Source: Liolophura sinensis (lineage: Eukaryota > Mollusca > Polyplacophora > Chitonida > Chitonidae). Taken from it: a stretch of 64,000 bases of DNA. Each line of letters opens with the position of its first letter. Position 1 is the first letter of the stretch. Positions 47,901 through 60,838 of this stretch are shown piece by piece. The DNA lies in the NCBI RefSeq assembly GCF_032854445.1, contig NW_027018044.1:1-64000 (forward strand), written 5' to 3'. The notes under the pieces are model-generated. The model saw nothing but the letters and a program-made list of their open reading frames with translations, did no database searches and was not told where the DNA came from. A program made the translations under genes and the position numbers.

Positions 47901-49332
47901 ACGTAGATAAAGACATTGAGATTGTCTTGCCACTTAGAAGTAAGGCAATTGCTGGGTGAGTTAAATGGGCTTAGCCGAAAGATTTCAGGTCTTCTGGGCT
48001 ACCGAAGGGCAACATAACTTATAGTCAAAAGTTGAATATAGTAATGACCAGTCGCGATTGTACAGAGTGCAGGGTAGCCGATTTCATTAACAAAAAGACC
48101 AGGCAAAAATGCAAAAGTGGAAAAAACTGTTCCAGTGCTGCTGGTAAGAGGCTAATCCGACGTATTTTGTGACGACAAATCGAATGGTGCAAACTGCGTT
48201 GCTCTCCGACCAATACTTTTGCCTGTAGTGACAATTGAATGATCATTTATGTCACAATCACGTGCCCAGCAACGGCTTTTACTCCATGGAAACCAGGGAT
48301 ATTTGCAATTTTTCAACAGCTGCCGGATGCCTAGCTGAATTCCGCATCTTTTGGCACCTTATTCATGTGGGTCTGTGGTCAGTTGTACTTTTTACAGCAG
48401 ACTGTATCAAGTACCTTGTGTTTTTCACGTACAAATGGGTGTGGTTTTTCTACACGTAGATAAAGACATTGAGATTGTCTTGCACTTAGAAGTAAGGCAA
48501 TTGCTGGGTGAGTTAAATGGGCTTAGCCCAAAGATTTCAGGTCTTCTGGGCTACCGATGGGCACATAACTTATAGTCAAAAGTTGAATATAGTAATGACC
48601 AGTCGCGATGTACAGAGTGCAGTGTAGCCGGTTTCATTAACAAAAAGACCAGGCAAAAATGCAAAAGTGGAAAAACTGTTCCAGTGCTACGAGTAAGAGC
48701 CTAATCCGACGTATTTTGTGACGAGAAATCGAATGGTGCAATCCGCGTTGCTCTCCGACCAATACTTTTGGCTGTAGCGACAATTGAATGATCATTGATG
48801 TCCATAATCACGTGCCCAGCAACGGCTCTTACTCCATGGAAACCAGGGAAATTTGCAATTTTTCAACAGCTGCGATGCCTGGCTCAATTCCGCATCTTTT
48901 GGCACCTTACTGAAGTGGGTCAGTGTTCAGTTGTACTTTTTACAGCAGACTGTATCAAGTACCTTGTGTTTTTCACGTACAAATGGTGTGGTTTTTCTAC
49001 ACGTAGATAAAGACATTGAGATTGTCTTGCACTTAGAAGTAAGGCAATTGCTGGGTGAGTTAAATGGGCTTGGCCCAAAGATTTCAGGTCTTCTGGGCTA
49101 CCGATGGGCACATAACTTATAGTCAAATGTTGAATATAGTAATGACCAGTCGCGATTGTACAGAGTGCAGTGTAGCCGGTTTCAATTAACAAAAAGACCA
49201 GGCAAAAATGCAAAAGTGGAAAAACTGTTCCAGTGCTACGAGTAAGAGCCTAATCCGACGTATTTTGTGACGAGAAATCGAATGGTGCAATCCGCGTTGC
49301 TCTCCGACCAATACTTTTGGCTGTAGCGACAA
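44936..49332 (+). repeat. 7-unit higher-order repeat, copy 2 with one extra unit (U82-U89)
   Basis: Unit starts are 44936, 45485, 46034, 46583, 47132, 47684, 48235 and 48784. U82-U86 match U75-U79 at an offset of 3,843 bp. U88-U90 match U80-U82 at about 4,397 bp. U87 (47684) is the additional unit. It has ACCTTCTGGTTTTCACG, a subtype otherwise seen in U62, U68 and U72, where in U68 and U72 it likewise follows an AAGTAACACAATTG unit. U90 copies U82 and not U75, because it shares TTGTATTTTTTACAG with U82. The extra unit lies inside the indel-rich patch, so its reality should be tested. Confidence 0.83.
46990..48900 (+). other. Dense single-base indel patch, probable uncorrected assembly
   Basis: About 20 single-base insertions or deletions occur in about 1.9 kb, against essentially none in the near-identical template at 43.2-44.5 kb. 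Examples: TGTTCAGTGCTAAC (about 47029), CCATGGAACCAG (47183), CAGCAGAACTG (47293), GTCGGCGATTG (47498), ATCCGGACG (47604), CTCTCACGACC (47651), GATCATTATGTC (47690), ATTCCCGCATC (47787), TTGCCACTTAG (47928), GGGCAACATAAC (48008), TTTCATTAAC (48083 and 48633), GCCGGATGCC (48323), AATGGGTGTGG (48435), GTCGCGATGTAC (48603), GATGTCCATAATC (48797), GCTGCGATGCC (48870). Random, mostly homopolymer-adjacent slips of this kind are typical of low-coverage long-read consensus. Confidence 0.8.
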
Positions 49333-52300
49333 TTGAATGATCATTGATGTCATAATCACGTGCGTAGCAACGGCTCTTACTCCATGGAAACCAGGGAAAT
49401 TTGCAATTTTTCAACAGCTGCCGATGCCTGGCTCAATTCCGCATCTTTTGGCACCTTATTCATGTGGGTCTGTGGTCAGTTGTATTTTTTACAGCAGACT
49501 GTATCAAGTACCTTGTGTTTATTATGTACAAATGGTCTGGTTTTTCTACACGTAGATAAAGACATTGAGATTGTCTTGGACTTAGAAGTAAGACAATTGC
49601 TGGGTGAGTTAAATGGGCTTGGCCCAAAGATTTCAGGTCTTCTGGGCTACTGAAGGGCACATAACTTATAGTCAAAAGTTGAATATAGTAATGACCAGTC
49701 GCGATTGTACAGAGTACAGTGTAGCCGATTTCAATTAACAAAAAGACCAGGCAAAAATGCAAAAGTGGAAAAAACTGTTCCAGTGCTACTAGTAGGAGCC
49801 TAATCCGACGTATTTTGTGACGAGAAATCGAATGGTGCAAACCGCGTTGCTCTCCGACCAATACTTTTGGCTGTAGCGACAATTGAATGATCATTTATGT
49901 CATAATCACGTGCGTAGCAACGGCTCTTACTCCATGGAAACCAGGGAAATTTGCAATTTTTCAACAGCTGCCGATGCCTGGCTCAATTCCGCATCTTTTG
50001 GCACCTTATTGAAGTGGGTCAGTGTTCAGTTGTACTGTTTACAGCAGACTGTATCAAGTACCTTGTGCTTTTCACGTACAAATGGTGTGGTTTTTCTACA
50101 CGTAGATAAAGACATTGAGATTGTCTTGCACTTAGAAGTAAGGCAATTGCTGGGTGAGTTAAATGGGCTTAGCCCAAAGATTTGACGTCTTCTGGGCTAC
50201 CGAAGGGCACATAACTTATAGTCAAAAGTTGAATATAGTAATGACCAGTCGCGATTGTACAGAGTGCAGTGTAGCCGGTTTCAATTAACAAAAAGACCAG
50301 GCAAAAATGCAAAAGTGGAAAAACTGTTCCAGTGCTGCTGGTAAGAGGCTAATCCGACGTATTTTGTGACGACAAATCGAATGGTGCAAACCGCGTTGCT
50401 CTCCGACTAATACTTTTGCCTGTAGTGACAATTGAATGATCATTTATGTCATAATCACGTACCCAGCAACGGCTCTTACTCCATGGAAACCAGGGATATT
50501 TGCAATTTTTCAACAGCTGCCGATGCCTAGCTCAATTCCGCATCTTTTGGCACCTTATTCATGTGGGTCTGTGGTCAGTTGTACTTTTTACAGCAGACTG
50601 TATCAAGTACCTTGTGTTTTTCACGTACAAATGGTGTGGTTTTTCTACACGTAGATAAAGACATTGAGATTGTCTTGCACTTAGAAGTAAGACAATTGCT
50701 GGGTGAGTTAAATGGGCTTAGCCCAAAGATTTCAGGTCTTCTGGGCTACCGAAGGGCACATAACTTATAGTCAAAAGTTGAATATAGTAATGACCAGTCG
50801 CGATTGTACAGAGTACAGTGTAGCCGATTTCAATTAACAAAAAGACCAGGCAAAAATGCAAAAGTGGAAAAACTGTTCCAGTGCTACTAATAAGAGACTA
50901 ATCCGACGTATTTTGTGACGAGAAATCGAATGGTGCAATCCGCGTTGCTCTCCGACCAATACTTTTGGCTGTAGCGACAATTGAATGATCATTTATGTCA
51001 TAATCACGTGCGTAGCAACGGCTCTTACTCCATGGAAACCAGGGAAATTTGCAATTTTTCAACAGCTGCCGATGCCTGGCCCAATTCCACATCTTTTGGC
51101 ACCTTATAAATGTGGGTCAGTGTTTAGTTGTACTTTTTACAGCAGACTGTATCAAGTACCTTGTGTTTTTTATGTACAAATGGTGTGGTTTTTCTACACG
51201 TAGATAAAGACATTGAGATTGTCTTGGACTTAGAAGTAACACAATTGCTGGGTGAGTTAAATGGGCTTAGCCCAAAGATTTCAGGTCTTCTGGGCTACCG
51301 AAGGGCACATAACTTATAGTCAAAAGTTGAATATAGTAATGACCAGTCGCGATTGTACAGAGTGCAGTGTAGCCGGTTTCAATTAACAAAAAGACCAGGC
51401 AAAAATGCAAAAGTGGAAAAACTGTTCCAGTGCTGCTGGTAAGAGGCTAATCCGACGTATTTTGTGACGACAAATCGAATTGTGCGAACCGCGTTGCTCT
51501 CCGACTAATACTTTTGCCTGTAGTGACAATTGAATGATCATTTATGTCATAATCACGTGCCCAGCAACGGCTCTTACTCCATGGAAACCAGGGATATTTG
51601 CAATTTTTCAACAGCTGCCGATGCCTGGCTCAATTCCGCATCTTTTGGCACCTTATTCATGTGGGTCAGTGTTTAGTTGTACTTTTTACAGCAGACTGTA
51701 TCAAGTACCTTGTGTTTTTCACGTACAAATGGTGTGGTTTTTCTACACTTAGATAAAGACATTGAGATTGTCTTGCACTTAGAAGTAAGGCAATTGCTGG
51801 GTGAGTTAAATGGGCTTGGCCCAAAGATTTCAGGTCTTCTGGGCTACCGAAGGGCACATAACTTATAGTCAAAAGTTGAATATAGTAATGACCAGTCGCG
51901 ATTGTACAGAGTACAGTTTAGCCGATTTCAATTAACAAAAAGACGAAGCAAAAATGCAAAAGTGGAAAAACTGTTCCAGTGCTACGAGTAAGAGCCTAAT
52001 CCCACGTATTTTGTGACGAGAAATCGAATGGTGCAATCCGCGTTGCTCTCCGACCAATACTTTTGGCTGTAGCGACAATTGAATGATCATTTATGTCATA
52101 ATCACGTGCGTAGCAACGGCTCTTACTCCATGGAAACCAGGGAAATTTGCAATTTTTCAACAGCTGCCGATGCCTGGCCCAATTCCACATCTTTTGGCAC
52201 CTTATAAATGTGGGTCAGTGTTTAGTTGTACTTTTTACAGCAGACTGTATCAAGTACCTTGTGTTTTTTATGTACAAATGGTGTGGTTTTTCTACACGTA

Positions 52301-55300
52301 GATAAAGACATTGAGATTGTCTTGGACTTAGAAGTAACACAATTGCTGGGTGAGTTAAATGGGCTTAGCCGAAAGATTTCAGGTCTTCTGGGCTACCGAA
52401 GGGCACATAACTTATAGTCAAAAGTTGAATATAGTAATGACCAGTCGCGATTGTACAGAGTGCAGTGTAGCCGGTTTCAATTAACAAAAAGACCAGGTAA
52501 AGATGCAAAAGTGGAAAAACTGTTCCAGTGCTACTAGTAAGAGCCTTATCCGACGTATTTTGTGACGAGAAATCGAATGGTGCAATCCGCGTTGCTCTCC
52601 GACCAATACTTTTGGCTGTAGCGACAATTGAATGATCATTTATGTCATAATCACGTGCTTAGCAACGGCTCTTACTCCATGGAAACCAGGGAAATTTGCA
52701 ATTTTTCAACAGCTGCCGATGCCTGGCTCAATTCCGCATCTTTTGGCACCTTACTGAAGTGGGTTAGTGTTCAGTTGTACTTTTTACAGCAGACTGTATC
52801 AAGTACCTTGTGTTTTTCACGTACAAATGGTGTGGTTTTTCTACACGTAGATAAAGACATTGAGATTGTCTTGCACTTAGAAGTAAGGCAATTGCTGGGT
52901 GAGTTAAATGGGCTTGGCCCAAAGATTTCAGGTCTTCTGGGCTACCGAAGGGCACATAACTTATAGTCAAAAGTTGAATATAGTAATGACCAGTCGCGAT
53001 TGTACAGAGTGCAGGGTAGCCGATTTCAATTAACAAAAAGACCAGGCAAAAATGCAAAAGTGGAAAAACTGTTCCAGTGCTGCTGGTAAGAGGCTAATCC
53101 GACGTATTTTGTGACGACAAATCGAATGGTGCAAACCGCGTTGCTCTCCGACCAATACTTTTGCCTGTAGTGACAATTGAATGATCATTTATGTCATAAT
53201 CACGTGCCCAGCAACGGCTCTTACTCCATGGAAACCAGGGATATTTGCAATTTTTCAACAGCTGCCGATGCCTAGCTCAATTCCACATCTTTTGGCACCT
53301 TATTCATGTGGGTCTGTGGTCAGTTGTACTTTTTACAGCAGACTGTATCAAGTACCTTGTGTTTTTCACGTACAAATGGTGTGGTTTTTCTACACGTAGA
53401 TAAAGACATTGAGATTGTCTTGCACTTAGAAGTAAGGCAATTGCTGGGTGAGTTAAATGGGCTTAGCCCAAAGATTTCAGGTCTTCTGGGCTACCGAAGG
53501 GCACATAACTTATAGTCAAAAGTTGAATATAGTAATGACCAGTCGCGATTGTACAGAGTACAGTGTAGCCGATTTCAATTAACAAAAAGACCAGGCAAAA
53601 ATGCAAAAGTGGAAAAACTGTTCCAGTGCTACTAATAAGAGACTAATCCGACGTATTTTGTGACGAGAAATCGAATGGTGCAATCCGCGTTGCTCTCCGA
53701 CCAATACTTTTGGCTGTAGCGACAATTGAATGATCATTGATGTCATAATCACGTGCGTAGCAACGGCTCTTACTCCATGGAAACCAGGGAAATTTGCAAT
53801 TTTTCAACAGCTGCCGATGCCTGGCTCAATTCCTCATCTTTTGGCACCTTATTCATGTGGGTCTGTGGTCAGTTGTACTTTTTACAGCAGACTGTATCAA
53901 GTACCTTGTGTTTATTATGTACAAATGGTCTGGTTTTTCTACACGTAGATAAAGACATTGAGATTGTCTTGGACTTAGAAGTAAGACAATTGCTGGGTGA
54001 GTTAAATGCGCTTGGCCCAAAGATTTCAGGTCTTCTGGGCTACCGAAGGGCACATAACTTATAGTCAAAAGTTGAATATAGTAATGACCAGTCGCGATTG
54101 TACAGAGTACAGTGTAGCCGATTTCAATTAACAAAAAGACCAGGCAAAAAGTGCTACTAGTAAGAGCCTAATCCGACGTATTTTGTGACGAGAAATCGAA
54201 TGGTGCAAACCGCGTTGCTCTCCGACCAATACTTTTGGCTGTAGCGACAATTGAATGATCATTTATGTCATAATCACGTGCGTAGCAACGGCTCTTACTC
54301 CATGGAAACCAGGGAAATTTGCAATTTTTCAACAGCTGCCGATGCCTAGCTCAATTCCGCATCTTTTGGCACCTTATTGAAGTGGGTCAGTGTTCAGTTG
54401 TACTTTTTACAGCAGACTGTATCAAGTACCTTGTGTTTTTCACGTACAAATGGTGTGGTTTTTCTACACGTAGATAAAGACATTGAGATTGTCTTGCACT
54501 TAGAAGTAAGGCAATTGCTGGGTGAGTTAAATGGGCTTAGCCCAAAGATTTCAGGTCTTCTGGGCTACCGAAGGGCACATAACTTATAGTCAAAAGTTGA
54601 ATATAGTAATGACCAGTCGCGATTGTACAGAGTGCAGGGTAGCCGATTTCAATTAACAAAAAGACCAGGCAAAAATGCAAAAGTGGAAAAACTGTTCCAG
54701 TGCTGCTGGTAAGAGGCTAATCCGACGTATTTTGTGACGACAAATCGAATGGTGCAAACCGCGTTGCTCTCCGACCAATACTTTTGCCTGTAGTGACAAT
54801 TGAATGATCATTTATGTCATAATCACGTGCCCAGCAACGGCTCTTACTCCATGGAAACCAGGGAAATTTGCAATTTTTCAACAGCTGCCGATGCCTGGCT
54901 CAATTCCGCATCTTTTGGCACCTTATTCATGTGGGTCTGTGGTCAGTTGTACTTTTTACAGCAGACTGTATCAAGTACCTTGTGTTTTTCACGTACAAAT
55001 GGTGTGGTTTTTCTACACGTAGATAAAGACATTGAGATTGTCTTGCACTTAGACGTAAGGCAATTGCTGGGTGAGTTAAATGGCCTTAGCCCAAAGATTT
55101 CAGGTCTTCTGGGCTACCGAAGGGCACATAACTTATAGTCAAAAGTTGAATATAGTAATGACCAGTCGCGATTGTACAGAGTGCAGTGTAGCCGGTTTCA
55201 ATTAACAAAAAGACCAGGTAAAAATGCAAAAGTGGAAAAACTGTTCCAGTGCTGCTGGTAAGAGGCTAATCCGACGTATTTTGTGACGACAAATCGAATT

Positions 55301-57544
55301 GTGCAAACCGCGTTGCTCTCCGACTAATACTTTTGCCTGTAGTGACAATTGAATGATCATTTATGTCATAATCACGTGCCCAGCAACGGCTCTTACTCCA
55401 TGGAAACCAGGGATATTTGCAATTTTTCAACAGCTGCCGATGCCTGGCTCAATTCCGCATCTTTTGGCACCTTATTCATGTGGGTCAGTGTTTAGTTGTA
55501 CTTTTTACAGCAGACTGTATCAAGTACCTTGTGTTTTTCACGTACAAATGGTGTGGTTTTTCTACACTTAGATAAAGACATTGAGATTGTCTTGCACTTA
55601 GAAGTAAGGCAATTGCTGGGTGAGTTAAGTGGGCTTGGCCCAAAGATTTCAGGTCTTCTGGGCTACCGAAGGGCACATAACTTATAGTCAAAAGTTGAAT
55701 ATAGTAATGACCAGTCGCGATTGTACAGAGTACAGTTTAGCCGATTTCAATTAACAAAAAGACGAAGCAAAAATGCAAAAGTGGAAAAACTGTTCCAGTG
55801 CTACGAGTAAGAGCCTAATCCCACGTATTTTGTGACGAGAAATCGAATGGTGCAATCCGCGTTGCTCTCCGACCAATACTTTTGGCTGTAGCGACAATTG
55901 AATGATCATTGATGTCATAATTACGTGCGTAGCAACGGCTCTTACTCCATGGAAACCAGGGATATTTGCAATTTTTCAACAGCTGCCGATGCCTGGCTCA
56001 ATTCCGCATCTTTTGGCACCTTATTCATGTGGGTCTGTGGTCAGTTGTACTTTTTACAGCAGACTGTATCAAGTACCTTGTGTTTATTATGTACAAATGG
56101 TGTGGTTTTTCTACACGTAGATAAAGACATTGAGATTGTCTTGGACTTAGAAGTAAGACAATTGCTGGGTGAGTTAAATGGGCTTGGCCCAAAGATTTCA
56201 GGTCTTCTGGGCTACTGAAGGGCACATAACTTATAGTCAAAAGTTGAATATAGTAATGACCAGTCGCGATTGTACAGAGTGCAGTGTAGCCGGTTTCAAT
56301 TAACAAAAAGACCAGGCAAAAATGCAAAAGTGGAAAAACTGTTCCAGTGCTGCTGGTAAGAGGCTAATCCGACGTATTTTGTGACGACAAATCGAATGGT
56401 GCAAACCGCGTTGCTCTCCGACCAATACTTTTGGCTGTAGTGACAATTGAATGATCATTTATGTCATAATCACGTGCCCAGCAACGGCTCTTACTCCATG
56501 GAAACCAGGGATATTTGCAATTTTTCAACAGCTGCCGATGCCTAGCTCAATTCCGCATCTTTTGGCACCTCATTCATGTGGGTCTGTGGTCAGTTGTACT
56601 TTTTACAGCAGACTGTATCAAGTACCTTCTGGTTTTCACGTACAAATGGTGTGGTTTTTCTACACGTAGATAAAGACATTGAGATTGTCTTGCACTTAGA
56701 AGTAAGGCAATTGCTGGGTGAGTTAAATGGGCTTGGCCCAAAGATTTGACGTCTTCTGGGCTACCGAAGGGCACATAACTTATAGTCAAAAGTTGAATAT
56801 AGTAATGACCAGTCGCGATTGTACAGAGTACAGTGTAGCCGATTTCAATTAACAAAAAGACCAGGCAAAAATGCAAAAGTGGAAAAACTGTTCCAGTGCT
56901 ACTAGTAAGAGCCTAATCCGACGTATTTTGTGACGAGAAATCGAATGGTGCAATCCGCGTTGCTCTCCGACCAATACTTTTGGCTGTAGCGAGAATTGAA
57001 TGATCATTTATGTCATAATCACGTGCGTAGCAACGGCTCTTACTCCATGGAAACCAGGGAAATTTGCAATTTTTCAACAGCTGCCGATGCCTGGCTCAAT
57101 TCCGCATCTTTTGGCACCTTACTGAAGTGGGTCAGTGTTCAGTTGTACTTTTTACAGCAGACTGTATCAAGTACCTTGTGTTTTTCACGTACAAATGGTG
57201 TGGTTTTTCTACACGTAGATAAAGACATTGAGATTGTCTTGCACTTAGAAGTAAGGCAATTGCTGGGTGAGTTAAATGGGCTTAGCCCAAAGATTTCAGG
57301 TCTTCTGGGCTACCGAAGGGCACATAACTTATAGTCAAAAGTTGAATATAGTAATGACCAGTCGCGATTGTACAGAGTGCAGGGTAGCCGATTTCAATTA
57401 ACAAAAAGACCAGGCAAAAATGCAAAAGTGGAAAAACTGTTCCAGTGCTGCTGGTAAGAGGCTAATCCGACGTATTTTGTGACGACAAATCGAATGGTGC
57501 AAACCGCGTTGCTCTCCGACCAATACTTTTGCCTGTAGTGACAA
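49333..57544 (+). repeat. Units U90-U104: class C-rich zone with chimeric units
   Basis: Unit starts are 49333, 49883, 50432, 50981, 51530, 52079, 52628, 53177, 53726, 54251, 54800, 55349, 55898, 56447 and 56996. U93 and U95 have a class A start (GTGCGTAGC, GGGAAATTTGC) joined to class B (CCCAATTCCACATC, ATAAATGTGGG, AAGTAACACAATTG) and lie two units apart. U94 and U101 share CTACACTTAGATAAAG and the ATTCATGTGGGTCAG hybrid, seven units apart. U91 resembles U54 (ATTGAAGTGGGTC with TTGTGCTTTTCACG). U98 carries a 24-bp deletion. Confidence 0.83.
54141..54160 (+). other. 24-bp internal deletion in U98
   Basis: At 54150/54151 CAGGCAAAAA joins directly to GTGCTACTAG. The usual 24 bases between them, which include TGCAAAAGTGG and CTGTTCCA, are missing. 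The deletion is unique in the window and removes the imperfect GGAA/TTCC hairpin. Confidence 0.9.
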
Positions 57545-60500
57545 TTGAATGATCATTTATGTCATAATCACGTGCCCAGCAACGGCTTTTACTCCATGGA
57601 AACCAGGGATATTTGCAATTTTTCAACAGCTGCCGATGCCTAGCTGAATTCCGCATCTTTTGGCACCTTATTCATGTGGGTCTGTGGTCAGTTGTACTTT
57701 TTTACAGCAGACTGTATCAAGTACCTTGTGTTTTTCACGTACAAATGGTGTGGTTTTTCTACACGTAGATAAAGACATTGAGATTGTCTTGCACTTAGAA
57801 GTAAGGCAATTGCTGGGTGAGTTAAATGGGCTTAGCCCAAAGATTTCAGGTCTTCTGGGCTACCGATGGGCACATAACTTATAGTCAAAAGTTGAATATA
57901 GTAATGACCAGTCGCGATTGTACAGAGTGCAGTGTAGCCGGTTTCAATTAACAAAAAGACCAGGCAAAAATGCAAAAGTGGAAAAACTGTTCCAGTGCTA
58001 CGAGTAAGAGCCTAATCCGACGTATTTTGTGACGAGAAATCGAATGGTGCAATCCGCGTTGCTCTCCGACCAATACTTTTGGCTGTAGCGACAATTGAAT
58101 GATCATTGATGTCATAATCACGTGCCCAGCAACGGCTCTTACTCCATGGAAACCAGGGAAATTTGCAATTTTTCAACAGCTGCCGATGCCTGGCTCAATT
58201 CCGCATCTTTTGGCACCTTACTGAAGTGGGTCAGTGTTCAGTTGTACTTTTTACAGCAGACTGTATCAAGTACCTTGTGTTTTTCACGTACAAATGGTGT
58301 GGTTTTTCTACACGTAGATAAAGACATTGAGATTGTCTTGCACTTAGAAGTAAGGCAATTGCTGGGTGAGTTAAATGGGCTTAGCCCAAAGATTTCAGGT
58401 CATCTGGGCTACCGATGGGCACATAACTTATAGTCAAAAGTTGAATATAGTAATGACCAGTCGCGATTGTACAGAGTGCAGTGTAGCCGGTTTCAATTAA
58501 CAAAAAGACCAGGCAAAAATGCAAAAGTGGAAAAACTGTTCCAGTGCTACGAGTAAGAGCCCAATCCCACGTATTTTGTGACGAGAAATCGAATGGTGCA
58601 ATCCGCGTTGCTCTCCGACCAATGCTTTTGGCTGTAGCGACAATTGAATGATCATTGATGTCATAATCACGTGCGTAGCAACGGCTCTTACTCCATGGAA
58701 ACCAGGGAAATTTGCAATTTTTAAACAGCTGCCGATGCCTGGCTCAATTCGCATCTTTTGGCACCTTATTCATGTGGGTCTGTGGTCAGTTGTACTTTTT
58801 ACAGCAGACTGTATCAAGTACCTTGTGTTTATCATGTACAAATGGTCTGGTTTTTCTACACGTAGATAAAGACATTGAGATTGTCTTGGACTTAGAAGTA
58901 AGACAATTGCTGGGTGAGTTAAATGGGCTTGGCCCAAAGATTTGACGTCTTCTGGGCTACCGAAGGGCACATAACTTATAGTCAAAAGTTGAATATAGTA
59001 ATGACCAGTCGCGATTGTACAGAGTGCAGTGTAGCCGGTTTCAATTAACAAAAAGACCAGGCAAAAATGCAAAAGTGGAAAAACTGTTCCAGTGCTGCTG
59101 GTAAGAGGCTAATCCGACGTATTTTGTGACGACAAATCGAATGGTGTAAACCGCGTTGCTCTCCGACCAATACTTTTGCCTGTAGTGACAATTGAATGAT
59201 CATTTATGTCATAATCACGTGCCCAGCAACGGCTCTTACTCCATGGAAACCAGGGATATTTGCAATTTTTCAACAGCTGCCGATGCCTAGCTCAATTCCG
59301 CATCTTTTGGCACCTTATTCATGTGGGTCTGTGGTCAGTTGTACTTTTTACAGCAGACTGTATCAAGTACCTTGTGTTTTTCACGTACAAATGGTGTGGT
59401 TTTTCTACACGTAGATAAAGACATTGAGATTGTCTTGCACTTAGAAGTAAGGCAATTGCTGGGTGAGTTAAATGGGCTTAGCCCAAAGATTTCAGGTCTT
59501 CTGGGCTACCGAAGGGCACATAACTTATAGTCAAAAGTTGAATATAGTAATGACCAGTCGCGATTGTACAGAGTACAGTGTAGCCGATTTCAATTAACAA
59601 AAAGACCAGGCAAAAATGCAAAAGTGGAAAAACTGTTCCAGTGCTACTAATAAGAGACTAATCCGACGTATTTTGTGACGAGAAATCGAATGGTGCAATC
59701 CGCGTTGCTCTCCGACCAATGCTTTTGGCTGTAGCGACAATTGAATGATCATTGATGTCATAATCACGTGCGTAGCAACGGCTCTTACTCCATGGAAACC
59801 AGGGAAATTTGCAATTTTTCAACAGCTGCCGATGCCTGGCTCAATTCCGCATCTTTTGGCACCTTACTGAAGTGGGTCAGTGTTCAGTTGTACTTTTTAC
59901 AGCAGACTGTATCAAGTACCTTGTGTTTTTCATGTACAAATGGTCTGGTTTTTCTACACGTAGATAAAGACATTGAGATTGTCTTGCACTTAGAAGTAAG
60001 GCAATTGCTGGGTGAGTTAAGTGGGCTTAGCCCAAAGATTTCAGGTCTTCTGGGCTACCGATGGGCACATAACTTATAGTCAAAAGTTGAATATAGTAAT
60101 GACCAGTCGCGATTGTACAGAGTGCAGTGTAGCCGGTTTCAATTAACAAAAAGACCAGGCAAAAATGCAAAAGTGGAAAAACTGTTCCAGTGCTACTAGT
60201 AAGAAACTAATCCGACGTATTTTGTGACGACAAATCGAATGGTGCAATCCGCGTTGCTCTCCGACCAATACTTTTGGCTGTAGCGACAGATCAATGATCA
60301 TTGATGTCATAATCACGTGCCCAGCAACGGTTCTTACTCCATGGAAACCAGGGATATTTGCAATTTTTTAACAGCTGCCGATGCCTGGCCCAATTCCACA
60401 TCTTTTGGCACCTTATAAATGTGGGTCAGTGTTTAGTTGTACTTTTTACAGCAGACTGTATCAAGTACCTTGTGTTTTTTATGTACAAATGGTGTGGTTT

Positions 60501-60838
60501 TTCTACACGTAGATAAAGACATTGAGATTGTCTTGGACTTAGAAGTAAGACAATTGCTGGGTGAGTTAAATGGGCTTAGCCCAAAGATTTGACGTCTTCT
60601 GGGCTACCGAAGGGCACATAACTTATAGTCAAAAGTTGAATATAGTAATGACCAGTCGCGATTGTACAGAGTACAGTGTAGCCGGTTTCAATTAACAAAA
60701 AGACCAGGTAAAGATGCAAAAGTGGAAAAACTGTTCCAGTTCTGCTGGTAAGAGGCTAATCCGACGTATTTTGTGACGACAAATCGAATGGTGCAAACCG
60801 CGTTGCTCTCCGACCAATACTTTTGGCTATAGTGACAA
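57545..60838 (+). repeat. Partial third copy of the 41-49 kb higher-order repeat (U105-U110)
   Basis: Unit starts are 57545, 58095, 58644, 59192, 59741 and 60290. The order is: C with CCTAGCTGAATTCC and CGGCTTTTACTCC; A; C with TTTATCATGTACAAATGG; C with CCTAGCTC ending GCTACTAATAAGAGAC and AATGCTTTTGG; A ending GCTACTAGTAAGAAAC; and a class B unit starting with the 16-bp palindrome. This repeats the order of U80-U85 (43.8-47.1 kb) with private changes, for example no AAATGTTG in the second unit. It indicates an older copy of the same multi-unit block. Confidence 0.8.

Noticed and set aside
47684-48234. U87 as a confident real extra unit
   Set aside because: It lies in the middle of the indel-dense patch. 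It is reported as part of the array, but its reality is left open.
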